Notes: generated from the letters alone by a model not told the origin. A stretch of 64,000 bases of DNA from Hyphococcus luteus (GCF_002943565.1 NZ_PJCH01000010.1:62001-126000); one strand, 5' to 3'; positions 23,700 to 32,471 are shown, counted from the stretch's first letter. Translations and numbers: made by a program.

Positions 23700-24773
23700 A
23701 TGGCGCCTTTGAACACGGTTATCGCCAATGGCGCAAAGCGTGCGGCCTATGGCGCCGCCCAGGCGGCGCGGGTGCTCTGGTATACCGGCCATTACGCCTA
23801 TGGCCGCCGCCTGATGGGCCCGCTCACCGATCCGGGCCAGGCGCCTTATGCGGAGGAATTCGGCCCCCTCGACCGCGCGCGGCTCAAGAGCGCTTTTCGC
23901 GAACTCTTTCAGCGCGACTGGAAAAACATCGAAGCCGGGCTTTACAAAATGCCGGCGGAGTTGCGCCGTGCGCCGTCCTTTTCGAAGCTCTGGCGCGAAA
24001 GCCGCGACTATTTTCTCGATGCGCGCAAGGTCGCGCGGCGCAAGGCGGTGCGCGCGCATTCGGAAGTGATGACCGATGCACACCGGGACAAATATCCGCG
24101 CTATTATCTCCAGAATTTCCATTACCAGACCGATGGCTGGCTCACCGATGAGTCCGCCGCGCGTTACGACATGCAGGTCGAAACGCTGTTCACCGGCTCC
24201 GCCGCCGCCATGCGCCGGCAGGCTTTGCCGTTCGTCGCCCGCGCGCTTCAAGGCAAGGACGCAGGGCGCGCCTCTCTCCTCGATCTTGGCTGCGGCTGCG
24301 GCGGGTTTATCGAAGAAGTGAACAACAACTGGCCGATGGTTCAGCTGACGGCGCTCGATCTGTCGCCCGCTTATCTTGGCCGGGCGCGCACGGCGCTGGG
24401 CGAGGCGAAAAAAATTTCTTATGTGCAGCAGCCCGCGGAGGCGACGGGCCTTGCAGACGCATCCTTCGACATCGTCTCCTCGGTCTATCTCTTTCACGAA
24501 TTGCCGCCCAAGGTGCGCGCCGACGTCGCGGCGGAAATCATGCGGCTCTTAAAGCCGGGCGGAACCTATATTCACGTCGACACTATTCAGTATGGCGATG
24601 AATCGGGTTTCGATATCCTTCTGGAGAATTTCCCGCGCGGTTTTCACGAGCCTTATTACGATAGTTACTGCCGCACTGACCTGGACGCGCTGTTCGGCGA
24701 GGCGGGATTGGCGAAAGACGACGAGACGCTCGCTTTTCTTACCAAGATATCCTCGTTCCGGAAGCCGGCCTGA
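23700..24773 (+). CDS. Class I SAM-dependent methyltransferase
   Basis: A 357-residue methyltransferase of unassigned substrate. The SAM motif LDLGCGCGGFIEEV (about residues 198-211) is followed by an acidic second strand (LTALDLSPAYL), and the post-motif FDIVSSVYLFHELPP. The first 190 residues are a separate helical domain (PAELRRAPSFSKLW, YLQNFHYQTDGWL) seen in a family of small-molecule or lipid methyltransferases. ATG with an AAAGGA site 3 bases after the preceding gene, so it is the third gene of the tlyA operon. It converges with aroC. Confidence 0.88.
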   Translation: MAPLNTVIANGAKRAAYGAAQAARVLWYTGHYAYGRRLMGPLTDPGQAPYAEEFGPLDRARLKSAFRELFQRDWKNIEAGLYKMPAELRRAPSFSKLWRESRDYFLDARKVARRKAVRAHSEVMTDAHRDKYPRYYLQNFHYQTDGWLTDESAARYDMQVETLFTGSAAAMRRQALPFVARALQGKDAGRASLLDLGCGCGGFIEEVNNNWPMVQLTALDLSPAYLGRARTALGEAKKISYVQQPAEATGLADASFDIVSSVYLFHELPPKVRADVAAEIMRLLKPGGTYIHVDTIQYGDESGFDILLENFPRGFHEPYYDSYCRTDLDALFGEAGLAKDDETLAFLTKISSFRKPA

Positions 24774-24777
24774 GCTT

Positions 24778-25878
24778 TCACCCGCATTGCGCGCGATGAA
24801 GAAGCGCGTGGTCCGCAAGGACGAGTGCCATCATCGCCGCGCCCACGGGCACGCCGCGAATGCCGACGCAAGGATCATGACGGCCCTTGGTCTGAACGGT
24901 GGTTTCCTCGCCTTTCGTGGTGATGGTCTTGCGCGGGGTGAGGATCGAGGAGGTCGGTTTCACCGCAAACCGCGCGACAATGTCCTGGCCGCTTGAAACG
25001 CCGCCGAGAATGCCGCCCGCCTTGTTGGAGAGGAATTGCGGCGCGCCGTCTTTCATGCGGATTTCGTCGGCGTTCTCCTCGCCGGTGAGCGCGGCGGCCT
25101 CCATCCCGGCGCCGATCTCGACGCCTTTCACGGCGTTGATCGACATCATGGCGCTCGCAAGGTCGGCGTCGAGCTTGCCGTAGACCGGCGCGCCCAAACC
25201 GGCGGGAACGCCCGAGGCGACGACTTCGATCACGGCGCCGTAGGACGAGCCGTTTTTGCGCGCTTCGTCGAGTTTTTCCGCCCAGCGTTCGGCGGCTTTC
25301 GCGTCCGCGCACCAGAACGGATTCTTCTCGATTTCCATCCAGTCGAAATTGGCGCGGTCGATCTTGTCGGGGCCCATCTGCACCATGGAGGCGCGAATCC
25401 ACACCGCGCCGCCAAGGACATGGGCGAGAACCTTTTCCGCCACGGCGCCGGCGGCGACCCGCGCCGCCGTTTCGCGCGCCGAGGATCGCCCGCCGCCGCG
25501 ATAATCGCGAAACCCGTATTTCGCGTCATAGGTGAAATCGGCGTGGCCGGGGCGGTATTTGTCGCGAATGTCGGAATAGTCTTTCGAGCGCTGGTCAGTG
25601 TTTTCGATCATCAGGCTGATCGGCGTTCCCGTGGTGCGCGGGCCGTCCGTGCGCTCGTCCTCGAAGACGCCGGAGAGGATTTTGACTTCGTCCGGCTCTT
25701 TGCGCTGGGTGACGAATTTCGAGGTGCCGGGCTTCCTTTTGTCGAGGGCCGTCTGAATGTCCTCGGGGCGCAGGACGATGCCCGGCGGGCAGCCGTCAAT
25801 AACGACGCCGAGCGCGGGCCCGTGGGACTCCCCCCAGGTCGTGAACCGGAACATCCTGCCGAAAGAGTTGAAAGACAT
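24778..25878 (-). CDS. aroC: Chorismate synthase
   Basis: A 366-residue enzyme of the shikimate pathway, converting 5-enolpyruvylshikimate-3-phosphate to chorismate with reduced FMN. Three signatures are clear: [18 protein letters not shown] (residues 17-34), [18 protein letters not shown] and the C-terminal FAVKPTSSI and [13 protein letters not shown]. Full length with ATG at 25878. Single gene, divergent from pdxH. Confidence 0.97.
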   Translation of the reverse strand: MSFNSFGRMFRFTTWGESHGPALGVVIDGCPPGIVLRPEDIQTALDKRKPGTSKFVTQRKEPDEVKILSGVFEDERTDGPRTTGTPISLMIENTDQRSKDYSDIRDKYRPGHADFTYDAKYGFRDYRGGGRSSARETAARVAAGAVAEKVLAHVLGGAVWIRASMVQMGPDKIDRANFDWMEIEKNPFWCADAKAAERWAEKLDEARKNGSSYGAVIEVVASGVPAGLGAPVYGKLDADLASAMMSINAVKGVEIGAGMEAAALTGEENADEIRMKDGAPQFLSNKAGGILGGVSSGQDIVARFAVKPTSSILTPRKTITTKGEETTVQTKGRHDPCVGIRGVPVGAAMMALVLADHALLHRAQCG

Positions 25879-25996
25879 GCCTTTTCCGTATTAATCGCTT
25901 TCTCGCGGGATGAGCTTATAGCCAATCCCGTAGCGATTTCCTAACGCCCCGGCCATCCCGGTCATCCCGGCCATGGGGGGCTTCCGAGGAGCCGAC

Positions 25997-26653
25997 ATGT
26001 CCGATCTCATTCCCCCGAGCCCCTCGGAAGAGGCCTATGCGGTCGACGAGGACCAGGGCGACGTCTTCACGATTGAAGATCCGGTCGCCCTTTTCGCCGA
26101 GTGGCTGGCGCTCGCCCGCAAGAAGGAGCCGAACGATCCCAACGCCATGGCGCTCGCCACCGTGGACGAGAGCGGCATGCCCGACGTGCGCATGGTGCTC
26201 CTGAAAGATGTCGACGCCTGCGGGCTCACTTTTTACACAAATCTGGAAAGCGCCAAGGGGCGCGAGCTCGCCGCCAATCCGAAAGCCGCCGTCGTGTTTC
26301 ACTGGAAGTCGATCCGCCGCCAGGTGCGCTTCCGGGGCGGTGTGGAGCCGGTGAGCGATAAGGAGGCCGACGCCTATTTCGCCTCCCGCGCCCGGGCTTC
26401 GCGTATCGGCGCCTGGGCCTCGCAGCAATCGCGCCCGCTGGAAAGCCGCTTTGCGCTGGAAAAAGCCGTGGCCGCGAAGACGGCGAAATTCGGTCTTGGC
26501 GAGATTCCGCGCCCGCCGCACTGGTCCGGATACAGAATAAAGCCAGTGCAGATTGAATTTTGGGTGAACCGGCCCTTCCGTCTTCACGAGCGGCTTTTAT
26601 ACGCCCGAGAAGATGTTTCGTCCCCCTGGACAAAGGAACATCTTTATCCGTGA
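25997..26653 (+). CDS. pdxH: Pyridoxamine 5'-phosphate oxidase
   Basis: A 218-residue FMN flavoprotein, final enzyme of pyridoxal phosphate synthesis and salvage. Family motifs are present: [20 protein letters not shown] (about 48-67), [20 protein letters not shown], and the terminal [25 protein letters not shown] at 25997 with CGAGGAGCC upstream; an in-frame ATG 24 bases earlier is less likely. Dxs-derived intermediates also feed this pathway. The ridA-like gene starts 15 bases later, so the two probably form an operon. RidA proteins protect PLP enzymes from 2-aminoacrylate, which fits. Confidence 0.96.
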   Translation: MSDLIPPSPSEEAYAVDEDQGDVFTIEDPVALFAEWLALARKKEPNDPNAMALATVDESGMPDVRMVLLKDVDACGLTFYTNLESAKGRELAANPKAAVVFHWKSIRRQVRFRGGVEPVSDKEADAYFASRARASRIGAWASQQSRPLESRFALEKAVAAKTAKFGLGEIPRPPHWSGYRIKPVQIEFWVNRPFRLHERLLYAREDVSSPWTKEHLYP

Positions 26654-26668
26654 CGGGAGGAAGGCCGC

Positions 26669-27064
26669 ATGGGACGTTCGGTAGAAAGTTTTACGCTGCC
26701 CGACCTGATGAAGCCCATCGGGCCTTACTCGCATTACACAAAAGCCGGGGATTTTATTTCCATCAGCGCGATTGCGGGCGTCGATCCCGAAACCGGCGCG
26801 CTTGCCGGCGATGATGTTGAAAGCCAGACGGCGCAGATCCTGGAAGCGATCAACACCATCCTTGAGGATGCGGGCTCGGATTTTGAGCATGTGTTGCACA
26901 TCAATATTTTTCTGACCGATATGGCGTTGTTCGACCGAATGAACGCTGTCTATGCGGATATTCTGGGCGAGCACCATCCGGCCCGCTCTGTGTTTGAAGC
27001 AGCCGCCCTGCCGAAGGATGGCGCGCTGTTGACCATGAATGCAACAGCGGTGGAAAAGCCTTAA
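26669..27064 (+). CDS. RidA family (YjgF/YER057c/UK114) protein
   Basis: A 131-residue RidA-like protein, expected to form a trimer whose clefts hydrolyse reactive enamines and imines from PLP enzymes. The family pattern is PIGPYSHYTKAGDFISISA near the start, VLHINIFLTDM in the middle and PARSVFEAAALPKDG near the end. The substrate carboxylate Arg is kept (PARS), but the catalytic Glu of the IEIEAIA motif is Asn (LLTMNATA), so enamine hydrolase activity is uncertain. Co-transcribed with pdxH. Confidence 0.88.
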   Translation: MGRSVESFTLPDLMKPIGPYSHYTKAGDFISISAIAGVDPETGALAGDDVESQTAQILEAINTILEDAGSDFEHVLHINIFLTDMALFDRMNAVYADILGEHHPARSVFEAAALPKDGALLTMNATAVEKP

Positions 27065-27177
27065 GGCTGGCGCGGAGAGACTGCGCCGATTTTCTTTTCT
27101 GGTTTCCTCTTCCGGAGCGTCCCTCTGGCGCAGCGGCGTAACATCGCCGCAAAACACCGCGCCAAGGAGAGGAAACA

Positions 27178-28212
27178 ATGGCCAAACTCAGAACAATTGC
27201 GACGGAAGAAGCTTTTTCCATCCCTGAAGTCGCCGCGGCGCTGAAAGAGGTCGCGCGCGGCCCGAGCCAGTCCCTCGACAAGCTCCTCGTCCGGGGCATT
27301 TACGACGCGGGAGCCAGCAAGGGCTATGACGCCCTGAACTTCCTCGACGGCCTCCTCGATGTTGAGGACCGGCGCCTGAAACAGATGGACGAGCTCGACA
27401 TCGACATGCATCTCCTGTCGCTGACCGCGCCGGGGGTGCAGATGTTCGACGCCGACACGGCGACGGATCTGGCGGCGCTCGCCAATGACGCGCTCGCCGA
27501 TATCTGCAAGCGCCATCCGGCGCGCTTTGCGGGGCTCGCGAGTTTCGCGCCGCAATCGCCGAAGCGCGCCGCGAAGGAGATGGAGCGGGCGATCAACGAT
27601 CTGAAGCTCAACGGCTTCATTTTGAACTCGCACACCAATGACGAATATCTCGATGATCCGAAATTCTGGCCGTTCCTCGAGGCGGCGGAAGCTTTGGACG
27701 CCTGCATCTATATTCACCCGCGCGCGGCGTCTTACGGCCTCAAGGGCCCGTTGCAGGATTACGGCATGGATTCGGCCATGTGGGGCTATGGCGTCGAGAC
27801 CGGCACGCACGCCGTGCGGATGATGACCTCCGGCGTCTTCGATCATTTCCCGAAACTGAAAATCTGCATCGGCCATATGGGCGAGGCGATTCCATTCTGG
27901 CTCTGGCGTCTCAATTTCATGAACTCCCGCGCCCAGGAAGGCGGACGGGCGCCGAAAACATCGCTCACCATGGCGGAATATTTTCAGCGCAATTTCGTCA
28001 TCACCACGAGCGGCGTCGAGGATCCTCTGGCGCTCGATTACTCCATCAAGAAGCTCGGCGCCGACAATGTTCTGTGGGCGATCGATTACCCTTACCAGCC
28101 CATGAAGCCAGCGGTGGATTTCATCAGGTCGGCGCCCCTCGATGACGAGACAAAAGCCAAGGTCGCGCACAAAAACGCCGAGCGCGTCTTCCACATCAAG
28201 CCGCTGGGCTAG
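27178..28212 (+). CDS. Amidohydrolase-2 family protein (decarboxylase-like)
   Basis: A 344-residue TIM-barrel metalloenzyme of the ACMSD/gamma-resorcylate decarboxylase branch. Recognisable are IDMHLLSLTAPGVQ, FAPQSPKRAAKEM, the metal His in IYIHPRAAS, the second His in CIGHMGEAIPFW and the catalytic Asp in WAIDYPYQPM. The N-terminal metal site, usually EEH, reads TEEAF (residues 8-12), so one metal-ligand His is absent; several family members share this. Substrate unknown, possibly an aromatic acid. ATG with GGAAAC upstream. It follows ridA by 113 bases. Confidence 0.85.
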   Translation: MAKLRTIATEEAFSIPEVAAALKEVARGPSQSLDKLLVRGIYDAGASKGYDALNFLDGLLDVEDRRLKQMDELDIDMHLLSLTAPGVQMFDADTATDLAALANDALADICKRHPARFAGLASFAPQSPKRAAKEMERAINDLKLNGFILNSHTNDEYLDDPKFWPFLEAAEALDACIYIHPRAASYGLKGPLQDYGMDSAMWGYGVETGTHAVRMMTSGVFDHFPKLKICIGHMGEAIPFWLWRLNFMNSRAQEGGRAPKTSLTMAEYFQRNFVITTSGVEDPLALDYSIKKLGADNVLWAIDYPYQPMKPAVDFIRSAPLDDETKAKVAHKNAERVFHIKPLG

Positions 28213-28456
28213 GTTTTTACAGATTGCCGGGCGCGCACGATTCCCGTAATCTTGCCGTGGATGCGGGGAGAGGCCCATGCACATCATCATCGCCATTCTC
28301 GGCGCGCTGGCGGCGGCCTTCTGGGCATTCACCTATTTCATGCGCGCAGCGAATGAAGGCCGCGAGGCGATTGGCGATGTCAAAGGCGTCATCCGCCGGG
28401 GACAATGGAACCGCCGGGTCGATCAGCGGCTCATCGAAAACCTTTCCGACCCGCGC

Positions 28457-28505
28457 CCCGCGCGCGAATGCGCGCAGGTTATTATTAAGCCGCCTTCGCG
28501 GCTGG
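28457..28505 (-). repeat. 49-bp twin-hairpin element, copy 1
   Basis: On the minus strand: a CCGC-GAAG-GCGG hairpin, an AT-rich 12-15 base core, and a GCGCGC-ATTC-GCGCGC hairpin. It aligns with the reverse-oriented copy 2 at about 39 of 49 positions. Its removal restores the frame between SDPR and AAAVLLYQ. No open reading frame, no transposase and no clear target duplication. Confidence 0.85.
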
Positions 28506-28646
28506 GCGGCCGCCGTGTTGCTCTATCAGATGGCCGCCTATGACGGCGCCGTCACCGACCGGCAAGCGGCGCAGATTGTTGCGGATATGCGCGATGTTTT
28601 CGAAGCGGACGAGGAAACCGCGCAAGGGCTTTATGCGTTCGGCCGC

Positions 28647-28695
28647 CCGACCGCGAAGGCGGTCTGGTTATAATTTGCGCGCGTTCGCGCGCGGG
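28647..28695 (+). repeat. 49-bp twin-hairpin element, copy 2
   Basis: CCGC-GAAG-GCGG (28651-28662), AT-rich core GTCTGGTTATAATTT-like (about 28661-28676), and a perfect GCGCGCG-TT-CGCGCGC hairpin (28677-28692). It is in the opposite orientation to copy 1 and 141 bases away. The two terminal hairpins and the central core make each element look like a compact mobile palindromic repeat. Confidence 0.85.
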
Positions 28696-29020
28696 GCCGT
28701 CGGGCAGATCAACGACGCCGGCAACAGCGTGCGCAAGATCTTGCGGCCGGTGACCGAAATCTGCACCGATGAGGAGAAAAAACAGCTTGTCGCTCTCCTT
28801 GAGCGCACGGCGGAGATCGAAGGTCCGCCAGCGGACGTTCAGCGCCGCCTCATCGCCGAGGCGCGGCGGGTCCTGCTTGCCGCCTAAATCAATATTGCGA
28901 GACTGTAAGAGAGAAAAACAGCGCTGAAATTTGCCCCACGCCGCCGCTTGCCGTTATGGTGTCCCCTTTAGGCCCCGGCGGAGGGGGCGACGATCTGAGA
29001 GTTCAGGAAGGAGACGGACG

Positions 29021-29401
29021 ATGAAAAAAGCAATGATGGCGGCGACAGCGGGGCTGATGGCCATGGCGGGCGCGGCCTTTGCTGAGGAAGAAGAGATGCA
29101 GCCGGCCGAGCCGGTGGCCCAGGTGGGCGAGTGCAAGCTCATGGTTGCGGCGCCGGAAATGCCCGATCCGAAAGAAGCGACCGCTGAAGATCGCTCGGCG
29201 ACGATCGGAGAAATCAAGGCTTACCAGGGCAAGCTCAACGAATATCGCGAATGCCTGACGGCCGTTTCTGAAAATGAGGAGCTTGAAGTCGAGCCGCGTC
29301 AGGCGGCGCTCGACGAGTTCAACCGCACCGTCAAAGTCGAAACCAAGATGGTGGAAGACTGGCAGAAGTTCGACAAGAAATACAAAAAAGAGAACGCTTA
29401 A
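29021..29401 (+). CDS. Secreted hypothetical protein
   Basis: A 126-residue protein with a clear Sec signal (MKKAMMAATAGLMAMAGAAFA, cleaved after AFA). The mature part is acidic with helical Glu/Lys-rich segments (KAYQGKLNEYREC, ELEVEPRQAALDEF) and two cysteines (GECKL and YRECL) that could form a disulfide in the periplasm. ATG at 29021 has a GGAAGGAGA ribosome site. A strong terminator follows, so it is monocistronic. No known family recognised. Confidence 0.75.
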   Translation: MKKAMMAATAGLMAMAGAAFAEEEEMQPAEPVAQVGECKLMVAAPEMPDPKEATAEDRSATIGEIKAYQGKLNEYRECLTAVSENEELEVEPRQAALDEFNRTVKVETKMVEDWQKFDKKYKKENA

Positions 29402-29423
29402 GCGTTGACCGTTCTGAAATGAA

Positions 29424-29454
29424 AGCCCCTGCCTTTTGGCGCAGGGGCTTTTTT
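29424..29454 (+). terminator. Rho-independent terminator
   Basis: AGCCCCTGC paired with GCAGGGGCT (29424-29432 with 29441-29449), an 8-base loop, and a T run to 29454. It ends the secreted protein gene and may also stop the convergent TetR gene. Confidence 0.92.
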
Positions 29455-29475
29455 GTGTTCAGTGTTCTATAGCTG

Positions 29476-30075
29476 TCAATGCGCAAGCGCGATTGCGCGC
29501 GCCGCCGCGACGAGATCATTGAGAGTGCTGCGTGGCGGCGCGGCGCGCATCGGTCGCGGCCCATGGAACAGCATCGATCCTTCCAGGAGGCTTGCGATCG
29601 CCAGCGCGCGTCGCCTGGCCTGTGCTTTTGACAGTTTGGGATTGAGGCGTCGGGTCAGATCGGCCAGAAAGTCGCGATAGAGGCTGAGATATTCATCAAG
29701 CGCAGCCCCAGCCGTTTCATCGACGAAGGCGAGCGCCCAGAATTGAATTTCGAATCGCGTCACCTCGTTCCATTCGGGCGAGGGTTCCAGCAGCCAGTAC
29801 ATCGCTGCATCGAACGTTTCTTTCGGACTTTTACGGTCCTCCGTAAAACCGATAAGGACTGAGCGATAGTGTTCCACAGCATCCTCGATCAGAAGCGCCA
29901 GAAGGGCGGACTTGGTCGGCACGTGATATTGCAGTGACGCAAGCTTGATCCCTACGCGTTCCGCAACGGCGCGCAAGCTTAAGGCCCCGTATCCCTGTTC
30001 GATCATCAGCGTGCGCGCTTCGCGGATGATCTCTGCTCTGCGGTTCGCTGCACTGGTTTTCTTCGTTTTCGTCAT
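29476..30075 (-). CDS. TetR family transcriptional regulator
   Basis: A 199-residue TetR repressor. The helix-turn-helix region is EIIREARTLMIEQGYGALS followed by LRAVAERVGIKLASLQYHV (about residues 17-54). The C-terminal ligand domain is TetR_C-like and contains FEIQFWALAFVDETAG. ATG at 30075; the TTG two codons earlier is less likely. It is divergent from the amine oxidase gene, and two perfect palindromes with the same CTGTCA half-sites lie between them. The pair is therefore a repressor with its target and very likely autoregulated. Ligand unknown, possibly an amine. Confidence 0.93.
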   Translation of the reverse strand: MTKTKKTSAANRRAEIIREARTLMIEQGYGALSLRAVAERVGIKLASLQYHVPTKSALLALLIEDAVEHYRSVLIGFTEDRKSPKETFDAAMYWLLEPSPEWNEVTRFEIQFWALAFVDETAGAALDEYLSLYRDFLADLTRRLNPKLSKAQARRRALAIASLLEGSMLFHGPRPMRAAPPRSTLNDLVAAARAIALAH

Positions 30076-30104
30076 GCTCAACGGCTTTTCTCAAGTCGCT
30101 GTTT

Positions 30105-30118
30105 CTGTCAATTGACAG
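30105..30118. promoter_or_regulatory. TetR operator, site 1
   Basis: CTGTCAATTGACAG is a perfect 14-bp palindrome with CTGTCA/TGACAG arms. It lies 29 bases upstream of the TetR start. Its centre is 24 bp from that of the second site, so dimers on both would lie on nearly the same face of the helix. Confidence 0.82.
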
Positions 30119-30125
30119 ATTGAAT

Positions 30126-30145
30126 AACCTGTCATATGACAGGTT
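30126..30145. promoter_or_regulatory. TetR operator, site 2
   Basis: AACCTGTCATATGACAGGTT is a perfect 20-bp palindrome carrying the same CTGTCA half-sites as site 1. It lies 26 bases before the amine oxidase start. Binding would block initiation of both divergent genes. Confidence 0.82.
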
Positions 30146-30171
30146 GCAAATCCGATAAGGGAAGCGCCGCC

Positions 30172-31572
30172 ATGACCACAAGCCGCCGTGATTTTTTGCT
30201 GGGCTCTGGCGCTGCGGGTCTTGGCTGCGGTTGCGCCCGGCGGCCGCGGGTTGAACCGGGGGCGAAGGTCGTCATTGTCGGCGCCGGCTTTGCCGGGATC
30301 GGCGCCGCGCGCGCATTGCGAAAAGCCGGTTATGCGACTGAGATTGTCGAAGCGCGAGACCGGATCGGCGGACGCGCCTGGACGAAGGAAACGACGCCGG
30401 CGCCGGTCGACCTTGGCGCTTCATGGCTGCATTCCGGGGCGAAAAACGCGCTGGCTGGTCTCGCGCGCGAGAGCGGCCTCGCTTTCAATATTTCCGATTA
30501 TAACAATGTGGATGTGTTCGGACTGTCTGGATCGATGGTTGAAAAGAAACCGATCACGCAAGTTTATGAAGAGCTCGATATTGCCGATCGGTTCAAGTCG
30601 CAGCTTTTCTGGCCATATCTGCGCTGGCGTCTCGGCGGGGGCGCATCCGGGCGAAGCATTGGCGATGTTTGGGAGGAAGCCGTTGCGGGCGAAGTCGATG
30701 CGCTGAGCGGCGAGGCCTATCGCATGATCCTTGAAACGCAATACGCTGTTCCGCTGCATGAAGAGGCGATGGAATCGCTCTTTCTCGGCGGTGAGCAGTT
30801 GCCTAATCATGAGTGGTTCATGACCGGCGGCATGCAGACATTCGCCGACTATCTGGCGAAAGATCTGCAAGTACGCTTGTCCACCCATGTCAGAGAAATT
30901 GAATGGAGCCGCGGCGCAGCGCGCATCGTGACGAATAATGGCGAAATTGAAGCGGCGGCGGTTGTTCTCACAGTCTCTGCAGGACTGTTGAAGCGTCAGG
31001 CGATCAGGTTGACGCCAGGATTGCCGGCCGATGCGCGCGCCGCTCTCGACCGTCTTGGCATGGGGCTGTTGAACAAGATCGCCTTGTCATATCCATCCGT
31101 CTCATGGCCTGTAGATAGTGAATATTTTGTGCTGGCCGGTGGCGAACTGCCGGCGATTATCGCCAATCATCCGGTTTATTCCGGCGCGCCGGTTTTGCTT
31201 GGGTTAACCGGAGGCGCGACGTCCCGTCGTCTTGAAACCATGAGCGATGAAGAAGCGGCGGCACGACTGCATCGCGATTTCGAGCGGGCGCTTGGCCTTA
31301 AGCTGCCGGAGCCTGACGGCGCAGCCGTTACCCGCTGGGCGTCGGATCCGCTGGCTGGCGGCTCCTACTCGCACCGAAAGCCCGGCGCGCGCCTCGATGA
31401 AGGCGATATTCTGGCGCGGCCTGTTGACGACACGCTGTTTCTCGCCGGCGAAGCCATCGTTTCAGACGACGACGCCGGCAATGTTTCCGGCGCCTATCGC
31501 AGCGGACAACGCGCCGCGGCGCAAATCGCAGGGCTTTCCGCGCCGAAAAAACGAAACGCAATCCTAGTCTGA
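30172..31572 (+). CDS. Flavin-containing amine oxidase with Tat signal
   Basis: A 466-residue FAD enzyme of the monoamine oxidase/polyamine oxidase fold. The N-terminus carries a Tat motif (SRRDFLLGS) and a Gly/Cys-rich h-region, so it is folded before export; a lipid-attached Cys is possible but the lipobox is weak. The FAD fold VVIVGAGFAGIGAARALRKAGY and GGRAWT follow, and the C-terminal FAD site is LFLAGEAIVSDDDAGNVSGAYRSG. Start at 30172 (AAGGGA site upstream) because an earlier in-frame ATG at 30136 lies inside an operator. Regulated by the divergent TetR. Last 9 bases overlap the convergent MBL gene. Confidence 0.9.
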   Translation: MTTSRRDFLLGSGAAGLGCGCARRPRVEPGAKVVIVGAGFAGIGAARALRKAGYATEIVEARDRIGGRAWTKETTPAPVDLGASWLHSGAKNALAGLARESGLAFNISDYNNVDVFGLSGSMVEKKPITQVYEELDIADRFKSQLFWPYLRWRLGGGASGRSIGDVWEEAVAGEVDALSGEAYRMILETQYAVPLHEEAMESLFLGGEQLPNHEWFMTGGMQTFADYLAKDLQVRLSTHVREIEWSRGAARIVTNNGEIEAAAVVLTVSAGLLKRQAIRLTPGLPADARAALDRLGMGLLNKIALSYPSVSWPVDSEYFVLAGGELPAIIANHPVYSGAPVLLGLTGGATSRRLETMSDEEAAARLHRDFERALGLKLPEPDGAAVTRWASDPLAGGSYSHRKPGARLDEGDILARPVDDTLFLAGEAIVSDDDAGNVSGAYRSGQRAAAQIAGLSAPKKRNAILV

Positions 31573-32469
31573 AAGTATGTAATTGGCGTTCATGCCCGGC
31601 GCGCCGTCACTTGTGACGACGCCGTTTTGCGTCAGGCGGATTAGATGCGCGAGGACGTTGAGCGCCGCCGCGCCGTGAAGGCGCTTGTCCACATCGGCGT
31701 ACATGGCGGCGGTAATCTCATTGATCGTCGAGCGGCCTTTTCTCAGTTGCTCGAGGATCTGCGCGTCGCGCATCAGCCGGTGGGTTTTGACCGCGCGCAC
31801 AAAGCGCTTCGGGTTTTTAATGGGCGCGCCATGGGTCGGGAAATAAATCTCGTCGTCGCGCGCGAGCAGCGTGTCGAGGCTCGTCAGATAAGCGTTCATA
31901 TCGCCGTCGGGCGGCGCCACAACGGTCGTCGCCCAGCCCATGATGTGATCGCCGGTGAACAGCGCTTTTTGGTCGGGCAAAGCGAAACACAGATGGTTCG
32001 AGAGATGGCCGGGCGTGTGCACCGCTTCGATGCGCCAGTCCGGCCCCTCGATGACGGCGCCGTCGCCGATGGTTTCATCCGGCGCGTATGAATAATCCGC
32101 GCCTTCGTCGAGCGCCGGGGCGTCGTGCTTTTGCTCTTTGACCGGGTGCGCACCGAAACCGAGGAGGGGCGCGCCGGTCGCGGCGGCGAATTTCATCGCA
32201 AGGCCGCAATGGTCGCGGTGGGTGTGGGTGACGAGGATATGGCTGACGCGCTCGCTCTTCAATTCGGCGAGGAGGGCTTCGAGATGCGCGTCATCGTCCG
32301 GGCCCGGATCGATGACCGCCACCTCGCCTTCGCCGATAATATAGGTCCCGCTCCCGGTGTAGGTGTAGGGGCCGGGATTGTTCGCGATGACGCGCCGCAC
32401 GCCCGGCGCGACGCGGTCGGACCGCCCATGCGCAAAGTCGATGTCTTTGACGAAAGGAATAGAGGCCAA
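31564..32469 (-). CDS. Metallo-beta-lactamase fold hydrolase (LACTB2-like)
   Basis: A 301-residue MBL-fold enzyme. The metal motif THTHRDHCG (HxHxDH, about residues 78-86) is present, plus GHLSNHLCFALPD, the LFTGDHIMGW strand and FPTHGAP for the remaining ligands. A small winged-helix-like domain with VLAHLIRLTQNGVV closes the protein, typical of LACTB2-type ribonuclease or thioesterase-like members. It starts with TTG at 32469, 2 bases after the upstream gene, so translation is coupled. Substrate not known. Confidence 0.9.
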   Translation of the reverse strand: MASIPFVKDIDFAHGRSDRVAPGVRRVIANNPGPYTYTGSGTYIIGEGEVAVIDPGPDDDAHLEALLAELKSERVSHILVTHTHRDHCGLAMKFAAATGAPLLGFGAHPVKEQKHDAPALDEGADYSYAPDETIGDGAVIEGPDWRIEAVHTPGHLSNHLCFALPDQKALFTGDHIMGWATTVVAPPDGDMNAYLTSLDTLLARDDEIYFPTHGAPIKNPKRFVRAVKTHRLMRDAQILEQLRKGRSTINEITAAMYADVDKRLHGAAALNVLAHLIRLTQNGVVTSDGAPGMNANYILSD

Positions 32470-32471
32470 TT

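Larger units (their letters stand above)
28277..28887 (+). pseudogene. TerB-like gene interrupted by two 49-bp palindromic insertions
   Basis: Three reading-frame pieces make one protein: residues from 28277 (MHIIIAILGALAAAFWAF membrane anchor, ending at IENLSDPR) up to 28456; AAAVLLYQMAAYDGAVTDRQ onward from 28506 to 28646; and AVGQINDAGNSVRKILRP onward from about 28696 to the stop at 28885-28887. Two 49-base insertions (28457-28505 and 28647-28695) separate them, each shifting the frame by +1. Removing both gives 513 bases, exactly 171 codons. The helical C-terminal part, with CTDEEKKQLVALLE, resembles TerB/DjlA-type domains. Read as is, the gene cannot make the full protein. Family assignment is moderate. 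Confidence 0.8.

Noticed and set aside
22371-24497. 708-residue open frame opposite the two methyltransferase genes
   Set aside because: High GC at third positions makes long antisense frames. The + strand genes have clear motifs and starts; this one has none.
28457-28695. Frameshifts in the TerB-like gene as sequencing errors
   Set aside because: Each break coincides with a 49-base insertion, and the two insertions are reverse complements of each other. Simple base errors cannot explain this.
30136-30171. Earlier ATG for the amine oxidase gene
   Set aside because: It lies within the TetR operator palindrome and would lengthen the Tat signal with a non-typical segment; 30172 has a ribosome site.
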